This document shows, piece by piece, positions 1 through 7,433 of a stretch of DNA of 64,000 nucleotides. The stretch comes from Bacterioplanoides sp. SCSIO 12839 (lineage in GTDB: Bacteria > Pseudomonadota > Gammaproteobacteria > Pseudomonadales > Oceanobacteraceae). The translations under genes and the position numbers were made by a program. Each line of letters begins with the position of its first letter. Position 1 is the stretch's first letter. The notes under the pieces are model-generated. The model was not told the origin of the DNA, searched no databases, and saw only the letters and a program-made list of their open reading frames with translations. The stretch spans positions 2,072,501-2,136,500 of the forward strand of contig NZ_CP073745.1 of assembly GCF_024397975.1 (NCBI RefSeq), read 5' to 3'.

Positions 1-948
1 GAGATTGGCTATCCGTCTATCAGCGCCCTTTACGCCGCTGCAATCTCCCCTAGTCTGCCCATGGCCTTTATCAGTAATGGCGGCTACGACTTCACCGATT
101 CATTAGTTGCCCGGGCTCGTGCCAACAGTGCTGGTTTCATTAACGAAATCTCCGATCCGAATTATTGGTATACCGATAACAACGATCAATTCCGGAGGGG
201 CCTGCACTACCGCTCCCGGAATGATCAGGTTGATATTTATAAGATGGTTCAACAGGCGCAAAACAATCGCATTCAGCGTCAACAGACTAACGAGTCACTG
301 CCAAAGAAAAGAGAGCAACTGAGCCAGTTATTTACCGTACGCGGTGAAGACAACAACCTGTCGGCATTAAAAGTTCACCTGGACGATATTCAGGCAAATG
401 TCAGTCGCGATACCAACTGGAATGAAAACCGAGCAAACTCACTAAAAAGTCAGGCTGAGGTTGTTGCGGCTGCTTTTAAAGCCAATCTGGCAGCCAGTGC
501 CAATCTGAGTGTGGGCGGCTTTGATACTCATGGCAATCATGATGCCAGTGCCTACCCAAGGCTTGGTGATCTGATGGAGGGAGTACATTTTCTCAATCAG
601 GCCCTGAGCTATGCGGGTATCGCTGATAAAACCACCATTGTGATTGGTTCTGACTTTGGACGCACTCCCTATTACAACTCAGGTAACGGCAAAGACCACT
701 GGCCAATTACCAGCGTTATGGTATTACACCCAACCACCACCAACACAGGGGGCCGGGTGTTTGGTGCATCCACCAATGACTTCCGGGCACAAAAAATCAA
801 TCGCCAGACGGGGCTCGCTGACTCTGCAGGCGACACTCTTGGCCCGCAGCACGTTAACCACGCATTACGCGAGCTGATGGGAATTCAGAACAGTCCATTG
901 ATTGCCGACTACCCCTTAAATGCGAATCCATTTAATATTTTCGGTTAA
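1..948 (+). CDS. DUF1501 family secreted protein, 3' end only
   Basis: The reading frame is open from the first base, so only the last 315 residues are visible and the true start lies upstream of the window. The C-terminal part carries the family hallmarks: a GGFDTHGNH stretch near residue 170, an IGSDFGRTP stretch near residue 217 and a KDHWP stretch near residue 229, as in the alkaline-phosphatase-like fold of DUF1501 proteins. Members are usually Tat-exported and often follow a DUF1800 gene; neither the signal peptide nor that neighbour can be seen here. The gene is followed at 35 bases by a TlpA-like gene and seems to head an envelope cluster running to 3849. Family assignment is fairly sure; the biochemical function is unknown. 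Confidence 0.8.
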   Translation, partial: EIGYPSISALYAAAISPSLPMAFISNGGYDFTDSLVARARANSAGFINEISDPNYWYTDNNDQFRRGLHYRSRNDQVDIYKMVQQAQNNRIQRQQTNESLPKKREQLSQLFTVRGEDNNLSALKVHLDDIQANVSRDTNWNENRANSLKSQAEVVAAAFKANLAASANLSVGGFDTHGNHDASAYPRLGDLMEGVHFLNQALSYAGIADKTTIVIGSDFGRTPYYNSGNGKDHWPITSVMVLHPTTTNTGGRVFGASTNDFRAQKINRQTGLADSAGDTLGPQHVNHALRELMGIQNSPLIADYPLNANPFNIFG

Positions 949-982
949 CAAACACTCTGAATATTTACTAAAAGGAAATACC

Positions 983-1483
983 GTGCGTTTTATCACAAGC
1001 ATTTTTGTTCTGTTGTTCTCAGCAACCACATTATCTGCAACCGTCGGTGAAAAAGCCCCAGGGTTCAAACTGCCATTGGTTACTAAAAAAGGGCAACTGT
1101 CCTTATCTGAATATCGTGGCAAGGTTGTGTATGTGGATTTTTGGGCCTCCTGGTGTGGCCCGTGTCGGAAGTCACTGCCACTTCTTAATGACATGCGTAA
1201 TGAACTGAAAGGCCAGCCGTTTGAAGTACTGGCCATCAATCTCGACGAAGACATCAAAGATGCCCGCGGCTTCCTGAAACAATTCCCTGTGAGCTACCCT
1301 ACTCTGCACGATGGGGCTGGCAATACACCGGAAGACTATGAGCTTAAGGGCATGCCGACCTCTTATTTGATTGATAAAAATGGAATTGTTCAGGCAGTAC
1401 ATACCGGCTTTAAACCGTCGGACATGACCAAAATTCGCAAAGAAGTTGCCAGCCTATTGGGTCTGAAAACAGGTAAAAAATAA
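983..1483 (+). CDS. TlpA-like periplasmic thioredoxin-fold protein
   Basis: The product is 166 residues with an N-terminal signal peptide (about residues 1-19, ending LSA). The thioredoxin active site WCGPC has its cysteines at residues 58 and 61, and the cis-Pro loop GMPT has Pro125. Members of the TlpA/ResA group act as periplasmic thiol reductants. I chose the GTG at 983 because an AAAGGAAA ribosome site precedes it and translation then begins exactly with the signal peptide. The ATG at 920 in the same frame would start inside the upstream gene and spoil the signal. The stop codon overlaps the start of the next gene as TAATG, so the two are probably translationally coupled. A likely partner is the Cys-Gly-Cys tail of the DUF4266 lipoprotein that follows (inference). 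Confidence 0.9.
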   Translation: MRFITSIFVLLFSATTLSATVGEKAPGFKLPLVTKKGQLSLSEYRGKVVYVDFWASWCGPCRKSLPLLNDMRNELKGQPFEVLAINLDEDIKDARGFLKQFPVSYPTLHDGAGNTPEDYELKGMPTSYLIDKNGIVQAVHTGFKPSDMTKIRKEVASLLGLKTGKK

Positions 1484-1704
1484 TGCCAAACACTCTGCCG
1501 TCACTTCTGCTGATGATTGTTACATTGATCGCCATGTCGGGCTGTGCCCAGGTAAAACCCTGGGAACGGGGAAATTTGTCGAAAGACATCATGGCCTGGG
1601 AGATCGACCCGCTGAAGAGTTCACTCGACAGCCATATTTACTTCAGTAAAGAAGGCTCGTCCGGTGGTGGTCAATCAGCAGGTGGTGGCTGCGGCTGTAA
1701 CTGA
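1483..1704 (+). CDS. DUF4266 small lipoprotein with GGGCGCN tail
   Basis: The product is 73 residues. A signal peptide ends in a lipobox MSGC with the lipidated Cys at residue 21, so it should be a membrane-anchored lipoprotein. The mature part is only 53 residues: a KPWERG motif at 25-30, a DPL/H...SKE segment at 43-57, then a Gly/Ser-rich stretch ending in Gly-Gly-Gly-Cys70-Gly-Cys72-Asn73. I recall this C-terminus as conserved in DUF4266 proteins, but no function is known to me. The start codon overlaps the TlpA stop. The context of a thioredoxin-like protein, a DUF3570 protein and an ApbE homologue suggests the Cys-Gly-Cys tail is redox-active, metal-binding or modified (inference). Confidence 0.85.
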   Translation: MPNTLPSLLLMIVTLIAMSGCAQVKPWERGNLSKDIMAWEIDPLKSSLDSHIYFSKEGSSGGGQSAGGGCGCN

Positions 1705-1785
1705 GTCGATGCAAGGAAGTAGCATTGCTACATCCAATAATCAGAATAAGCGCAAAAGATGCAATAAGGGCCTGAAGGAAATTTC

Positions 1786-2946
1786 ATGAAATCCAAACAC
1801 AATGCATTGGCCGCACTGGCTGCGGCGGCATCGATTCCTCTGACGGCCCAGGCTGAAGTCACTCCGGAAGATCAGGTGATTGCGTATCGTTACAGCCAAT
1901 ACTCTGAAGATGACAACCCCAGAGAGCGAACCATCACCCCCGAAACCGGCCGCTATGATATTGAGGTTCATCAACTGCGCCATGCCCGTCCGCTGGGTGA
2001 AGACTGGTATATCGATAGTCAGATGCAATACGAAACCTTATCAGGTGCATCACCACTGCAAACCTACGAGGAAGACGGAAAAAGTGTTTTGGTTACATCA
2101 GGAGCAACCATTGATGAACAACGATTTGATTTAAAAGTATCACCCAAACGATATTTTGACGACGGCAGCCTTGGCGGCACCTTGGCTTATTCGACCGAAA
2201 ATGATTATGAGTCCATCGCCCTGGGAGCCGACGGCAGCCTGGAGCTGTTTGATAAACACACCACCCTGCTGGCTTCTTTCAGTGCCTCTTATGACACATT
2301 GAGCCCTACCGATATCGATGAATATCCGGCCCGCGAAGAATTTGATGGCAAAAACAAACGTATCGTGTCGCTATATCAAGGGGTCAGCCAGGTAATTGAT
2401 AAAAATCGCGTGATACAGGTAGGTGCTGGACTGACCCACCTGTCTGGCTATTTGTCCGATCCTTATAAAACCTATGACTTGCGTCCAGATGAGCGTGATC
2501 AGTTTACCATCAGCGCGTTATATCGACATTTTTTAAATGTCGGTGATGGCGCGGCATTACATGCCGATTATCGGCTTTACTCAGATGACTGGGGTATATT
2601 TTCTCATACTCTGACAGCGCGCTGGGCTCAGTCTTTTAACACATCATCCATGCAGTTCTTAGTCACTCCACTAGTGCGTTATTACCGCCAAACCGAAGCG
2701 GACTTTTATACCCTTGAACGATTCCCTGCTGATGAGTTTTACAGCTCTGATTCTCGCCTGTCTGCGTTCGGGGCAATCACTATTGGACTTGATACCAGGG
2801 CGCAATGGCAAAACTGGACCCTTAGTCTGGATATGCAGTATTACACCTCCGACGAAGAACTGGGTCTGATCGAAACAAGTGATACAGAAACACCTTCCCT
2901 GCTGACTTACACCATATTAAGCTTCGGAACCGAATATCGTTATTAG
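1786..2946 (+). CDS. DUF3570 protein, probable outer-membrane beta-barrel
   Basis: The product is 386 residues with a signal peptide (about 1-23, ending AQA). The mature protein is rich in alternating polar/aromatic strands and ends in an aromatic residue (EYRY), as outer-membrane barrels do, so I infer an outer-membrane location. Two short motifs stand out: SGAS at residues 86-89 and SGAT at 105-108. SGAT is also the core of the sequence flavinylated by ApbE in NqrC and RnfG, and an ApbE homologue is encoded 9 bases downstream. The ribosome site AAGGAAATTTC precedes the ATG. DUF3570 proteins commonly sit with DUF4266 and ApbE genes; no molecular function is established to my knowledge. Confidence 0.85.
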   Translation: MKSKHNALAALAAAASIPLTAQAEVTPEDQVIAYRYSQYSEDDNPRERTITPETGRYDIEVHQLRHARPLGEDWYIDSQMQYETLSGASPLQTYEEDGKSVLVTSGATIDEQRFDLKVSPKRYFDDGSLGGTLAYSTENDYESIALGADGSLELFDKHTTLLASFSASYDTLSPTDIDEYPAREEFDGKNKRIVSLYQGVSQVIDKNRVIQVGAGLTHLSGYLSDPYKTYDLRPDERDQFTISALYRHFLNVGDGAALHADYRLYSDDWGIFSHTLTARWAQSFNTSSMQFLVTPLVRYYRQTEADFYTLERFPADEFYSSDSRLSAFGAITIGLDTRAQWQNWTLSLDMQYYTSDEELGLIETSDTETPSLLTYTILSFGTEYRY

Positions 2947-2955
2947 TGGTTTCCG

Positions 2956-3849
2956 ATGCAACTTCATCGTTTTTCTTTTACGGCCATGGCATCACCCTGT
3001 GAATTACATTTATCAGGTGATGCTGATGCCTGCCAACTGGCGGCTTCCCAGGCCGAGCAGGAAGTTAAACGCATCGAACAAAAGTACAGCCGTTACCAGC
3101 CTGATTCGGTACTCAGCCAAATCAATCAACAAGCGGGCAAAACAACCCGCATTGACCCTGAAACGTTTTTTTTGCTCAACTATGCACGCGTCTGTTTCCA
3201 GCAAAGTGATGGCCTGTTTGACATCAGTTCAGGCGTATTAAGGCAGGCCTGGGATTTTAAGCAAGCAAAGCTGCCCAGCCAGCAAAAACTCTCTCCGCTC
3301 TTGAAGCGCATTGGCTTCAACTCAGTCGAACTGACGCAAGATCAGGTACTGATGCCAGCGTCGATGGAGATTGATTTTGGTGGTATTGGCAAGGAATACG
3401 CAGCCGATAAAGCTGCAGATATTTGCCGCCAGCATGGTATTCACAGAGGCATCATCGATCTTGGCGGCGACCTGCTGGTATTAGGCCCTAAACCCGATGG
3501 TAGCCCCTGGCATCTGGGGGTTCGTCATCCGCGACCTGCGTCTGCTGATCAGGCCTTTGCCCAGCTGCCCGTTTATGAGGGAGGTATGGCCACCAGCGGT
3601 GATTATGAGCGTTTTTTTGAACTCAACGGTCAGCGCTACTGCCATTTATTAAACCCCAATACCGGATTCCCGGTGGATCACTGGGCTTCCGTCACGGTAT
3701 TAACGCCCAGCTGTTTATTAGCGGGTACATTTTCAACCATTGCCATGCTGAAACAAGCCAGTGCAATTGAGTGGCTGAAGCAACAGGGGTTACATTTTCT
3801 GGCTATCCGCCCGGATGGTTCACATATTGCTGCCACAGGCTCACAATAG
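2956..3849 (+). CDS. ApbE-like protein (FAD:protein FMN transferase fold), divergent
   Basis: The product is 297 residues of the ApbE fold: DFGGIGKEYAADKA at residues 140-153, DLGGD at 168-172, MATSGDYERFF at 211-221 and HLLNPNTGFPV at 230-240. ApbE moves FMN from FAD onto a Thr/Ser of a target protein. Two things are odd. There is no signal peptide, whereas most ApbE proteins are exported lipoproteins. The usual ADA(L/W)(S/A)TA motif reads A256-G257-T-F-S-T261, so the metal-ligand Asp is Gly. The canonical homologue at 26012-27040 keeps Asp286 and Thr290. It is the last gene of the DUF1501-TlpA-DUF4266-DUF3570 run. It may be a specialised or non-flavin-transferring ApbE; activity is uncertain. 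Confidence 0.85.
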   Translation: MQLHRFSFTAMASPCELHLSGDADACQLAASQAEQEVKRIEQKYSRYQPDSVLSQINQQAGKTTRIDPETFFLLNYARVCFQQSDGLFDISSGVLRQAWDFKQAKLPSQQKLSPLLKRIGFNSVELTQDQVLMPASMEIDFGGIGKEYAADKAADICRQHGIHRGIIDLGGDLLVLGPKPDGSPWHLGVRHPRPASADQAFAQLPVYEGGMATSGDYERFFELNGQRYCHLLNPNTGFPVDHWASVTVLTPSCLLAGTFSTIAMLKQASAIEWLKQQGLHFLAIRPDGSHIAATGSQ

Positions 3850-3895
3850 AGCTCTGAATGTGCACCGACCATAACAACAAAAACAGGGAACTGAC

Positions 3896-5422
3896 ATGAT
3901 TAATGCTGCTGCAAACACTCGCCCGCATAAGCTGTTAAGCCAGGATGACTACCAAAGCTACGACGCCATGGGTCTGGCAGAGCTGGTACGACAAGGAGAA
4001 GTCAGTGCAGAAGAACTATTGCAGGCCGCGATTCAGCGTGCCGAAGTGGTTAACCCTGAAATTAATGCCATCATTACCCCACTGCATGACTTTGCTCGTG
4101 AACAGATACGCAACGGTTTACCGCAAGGGCCATTTAGTGGCGTTCCGTTTTTATTAAAAGATTTATTGGCGTCATTAGCCGGCACTCCGATGAGCAATGG
4201 CAGTAACGCCTTTAAAGGTCAACTGTCTCCCAGTGATAGTGAATTGGTACGGCGTTATAAAAACAGCGGCGTGGTCATTTTTGGTAAAACCAACACCCCT
4301 GAGTTTGGGCTGATGGGCGTTACCGAACCCAAAGCGTTTGGCCCTAGCCGCAACCCATGGGATACACAACATACGCCGGGCGGCTCCAGTGGTGGCTCAG
4401 CCGCTGCCATTGCGGCGGGCATTGTGCCAATGGCTTCCGGTGGTGATGGCGGTGGCTCAATTCGTATTCCATCAGCCTGCTGCGGTTTATTTGGTTTAAA
4501 ACCCAGCCGCGGAAGGACACCTACCGGCCCTTACTACTCGGAATTATGGGATGGTGCCGCGGTAGAACATGTATTAACTCGCAGCGTACGAGACAGCGCC
4601 GCGATGCTGGATGTGATCGCCGGGCCGGACGGCTCAAGCCCCTATCCATTATCAATGGAGTCCTCCTATCTCGACGCCTTAAATCAACCATTAAGACCCC
4701 TCAAAGTTGGTTTCACCACCCGTTCGTTTGTTGGCAACGACATTGATGCTGAAGCCATCAAAGCAGTAGAACATACGGTAAAACTGCTAACTGAGCTTGG
4801 CCACGACGTTGAAGAAGTCGAGCTGCAACTGGATGGCGAGGCCCTGGCCGATTCTTATCTGACCATGTATTTCGGCCATGTTGCCGCTGATATGGAATAC
4901 GCCGCTCAGTTGTTAGGTACTGGTTTTGGCAATCTGGATGTGGAAGATGCCACCAAGACCGTAGGCTATCTCGGCAAAGCCATTTCGGCAGAACAATTTG
5001 TGAGCGCCAAACGACGCTGGAACCAGTTTGCTCAAACGATGGCCATGTATCACCAGCGCTTCGATATATTACTGACACCGACCCTGGCAACACCACCAGT
5101 TGAAATTGGTGCATTTGAACCACCCGCTTCTGAAAAGCTGGCAATGAAATTCGTCAATGCCTTTGGTTTGCATAAATTATTATTGAAAAGTGGCATGGTA
5201 AAACAAATGGCCATTGAGAGCCTGAAAAAGCTTCCGTTTACCCAGTTGTCCAATTTAACCGGAGCACCGGCTATGTCAGTGCCATTATATTGGACAGAGT
5301 CCGGGCTGCCGCTGGGCGTTCAGTTTATGGCACCCATGGGAGATGAAAAAACCTTATTCCAACTGGCGAATCAATTAGAAAGTGCACAACCCTGGTTTAA
5401 CCGAACTGCCCCAATAAGTTGA
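3896..5422 (+). CDS. Amidase signature family hydrolase
   Basis: The product is 508 residues with a complete amidase-signature catalytic set: Lys88 in PFLLKDL, cis-Ser164 in GGSSGGS, and nucleophile Ser188 in GGGSIRIPS. The spacing matches the Lys-Ser-Ser triad of the family. No signal peptide is seen, so it is probably cytosolic. Family members hydrolyse aliphatic or aryl amides, including fatty-acid amides, nylon-type oligomers and carbamates; substrate cannot be told from sequence. It does not have the GatA context (no gatB or gatC nearby) and is a stand-alone amidase. It starts 46 bases after the ApbE-like gene and ends before a strong bidirectional hairpin. Confidence 0.9.
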   Translation: MINAAANTRPHKLLSQDDYQSYDAMGLAELVRQGEVSAEELLQAAIQRAEVVNPEINAIITPLHDFAREQIRNGLPQGPFSGVPFLLKDLLASLAGTPMSNGSNAFKGQLSPSDSELVRRYKNSGVVIFGKTNTPEFGLMGVTEPKAFGPSRNPWDTQHTPGGSSGGSAAAIAAGIVPMASGGDGGGSIRIPSACCGLFGLKPSRGRTPTGPYYSELWDGAAVEHVLTRSVRDSAAMLDVIAGPDGSSPYPLSMESSYLDALNQPLRPLKVGFTTRSFVGNDIDAEAIKAVEHTVKLLTELGHDVEEVELQLDGEALADSYLTMYFGHVAADMEYAAQLLGTGFGNLDVEDATKTVGYLGKAISAEQFVSAKRRWNQFAQTMAMYHQRFDILLTPTLATPPVEIGAFEPPASEKLAMKFVNAFGLHKLLLKSGMVKQMAIESLKKLPFTQLSNLTGAPAMSVPLYWTESGLPLGVQFMAPMGDEKTLFQLANQLESAQPWFNRTAPIS

Positions 5423-5470
5423 AATTTCAGACGCTCACACGATTTCAATAAAAAAGAGACAACCGCAATA

Positions 5471-5501
5471 AAAAAGAGGCTGCAGTAACAGCCTCTTTTT
5501 T
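5471..5501. terminator. Bidirectional rho-independent terminator
   Basis: A 12-bp perfect stem (AAAAAGAGGCTG pairing with CAGCCTCTTTTT) with a 6-base loop has A-rich and T-rich flanks on both sides. It lies between the convergent amidase and DUF748 genes and can serve both. Confidence 0.9.
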
Positions 5502-5504
5502 ATT

Positions 5505-7430
5505 TTAAAATCCTAAACTGACCACGGCCTTTTCTCCTTTTTGAGGATGACAAGGCGTGACACGTTTTACTAAGTCCTGATGTTGCTGATGGAACCAGCG
5601 CTGGATGTTCACTTCACGCAACTTTGCCAGCGACTGCCAGTTTTTCATATTATCCGTTGGTTTTTCAGACAGCAGCTTATGCTCCTCTTCGCTGGCAAAA
5701 CCACACACTTTTAATTCCAGATTTTCTTTCTCAGCCATCATACCGGCAACTTTCTCCAGGTATTCCTGATGCTCTTTTGTTAACTCTGCCTGCAATGGTT
5801 CAAATGCCAGGTCATCCAGGCGGATTGCCAATAAATAATCACCGGCATAACTCGAAATAGAAATTAACGCCGTATAAGGCTGGAGCATTTGCGTCAGGTA
5901 ATAGGTCACTGCTTCCTGTACGGCAAGAACACTGAGCTGATTAATCAAATCATTTAAGCCAACATCCGGGTCATGTAACGGGCCAGAAATGGGTAAATTC
6001 AAGCGAATATTATTATTGTCATCCCGTAAAATTGAGAAGGCCGTATCAAGTGGCATCGATACCTGCTTACTGAGACGATCGATGGTTTCCTGGTCAACCG
6101 GAGTAAATTTACTATTGCGTAAAAATATCCTAGCTTCGCCATCCATATGTTCATTGTTAATACTGAGGTTCACCCCTAAATCCAATGAACCATGTAAAAC
6201 ATGATAACCCGTCGCGTCGGCCACATAGCCGTTAAAAGGAACCAAATCCAGGTGATCGATTAATAACTCAACCGTGCCTTGCGGGGTTAACCCCGCCTCT
6301 CCATTGTTTAACCCCAGCTCCGCCGTTAAGCTCAGGTCGTCATAGTCATCGAAGTTAACATTCAGCTTTAAAGGTATTGGCTGCTTAAGAATCACGTCAT
6401 CACCACGAAATATCACATCCACTTTACCAGCATCCAGTTGCTTAATTGCCAGTCGAACGTCCGCAGCAGGACTCACCTGTTGATCGTTAAACTCAAGATA
6501 AGATGGCTGCTCCTTTATTTGCTGCAAACCCTCAATAACCAGAGAGAATGATTTATCAGAAGATTTTTTCAGCTCAGCTTCTGTTGGCTCAGCGTATTCT
6601 GTTACTGGAACGTCTTCTTTTACCGCAATGTCTTCTGTTATAAGGTCACGAGCCTCATTCGTTAAGTCAGTTGTCTCCGACGGCGTACTTACGCGAGTTT
6701 CTGCAGCCGTTAATCCTGCGATATAGCCATCGGCTGTTTTCTCAAGACGAGCAATCAATCCAGCATAACGATGCATCCCGGTCTGCAGCTGCTGTTCATT
6801 CAGCATGACGTGAATATCCGCAACTTCATAACGGGCTAAAGACGTCAGTTTATTTTCACCAATTTGTAAATCATTCAACACCATTGCTGTAGCTGTGACG
6901 TGTTGTTGATTTGCATCCAGCCCTGAGAGTTGAAACTTTTCCAGCGAGACAGCCGGTGAATTCTCTTTTTTCAAAGCCAGTTGGGACAAAGTAATATCCC
7001 CTGCCACCTGTAACGCATCGCTCACATGAATATTGCTGAATTCAAGAGCAGACAAGGTGGCTTGCTCCGTGTTTTGTGCGGAAACGGAAAAACCGGTCAA
7101 GGTTGCATTACCCAAAAAGCGCCGCTGAAATAACGCCATGGGCTGCCAGCTGAGATCAAAACGTTGCAAGCCTAATGTCGCCAATTGTGGAATGGTTCCA
7201 GCTTCTGCCTGCTTAATGTCAACACCTTTCACCATCAAGGTTCCGTGCCATAAGGATACGTCAACCTGATCAATCACCAGACTCTGACCCGGATGTTGTT
7301 CGCCGTACCACTGTTGCGCATATTTAACGGCAAAAAACGGCCCTAACGTCATCAACAACCAATAAAAGCCGATTAAAATCAGGCTGAAGTAGACAATAAC
7401 TTTAAACAGAGGCTTTATATATCGGGGCAT
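5505..7430 (-). CDS. DUF748 domain protein, AsmA-like membrane-anchored
   Basis: The product is 641 residues with one N-terminal membrane segment (about residues 8-33) followed by a long beta-rich periplasmic region. DUF748 proteins belong with the AsmA/TamB-like group of envelope proteins, some of which carry phospholipids between membranes; the role of this one is not known. An acidic, Glu/Thr-rich linker lies near residues 255-300. It starts 3 bases after the recD stop on the same strand and may be read through from recD. Family call is good; function is inferred only from the group. Confidence 0.75.
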   Translation of the reverse strand: MPRYIKPLFKVIVYFSLILIGFYWLLMTLGPFFAVKYAQQWYGEQHPGQSLVIDQVDVSLWHGTLMVKGVDIKQAEAGTIPQLATLGLQRFDLSWQPMALFQRRFLGNATLTGFSVSAQNTEQATLSALEFSNIHVSDALQVAGDITLSQLALKKENSPAVSLEKFQLSGLDANQQHVTATAMVLNDLQIGENKLTSLARYEVADIHVMLNEQQLQTGMHRYAGLIARLEKTADGYIAGLTAAETRVSTPSETTDLTNEARDLITEDIAVKEDVPVTEYAEPTEAELKKSSDKSFSLVIEGLQQIKEQPSYLEFNDQQVSPAADVRLAIKQLDAGKVDVIFRGDDVILKQPIPLKLNVNFDDYDDLSLTAELGLNNGEAGLTPQGTVELLIDHLDLVPFNGYVADATGYHVLHGSLDLGVNLSINNEHMDGEARIFLRNSKFTPVDQETIDRLSKQVSMPLDTAFSILRDDNNNIRLNLPISGPLHDPDVGLNDLINQLSVLAVQEAVTYYLTQMLQPYTALISISSYAGDYLLAIRLDDLAFEPLQAELTKEHQEYLEKVAGMMAEKENLELKVCGFASEEEHKLLSEKPTDNMKNWQSLAKLREVNIQRWFHQQHQDLVKRVTPCHPQKGEKAVVSLGF

Positions 7431-7433
7431 ATT

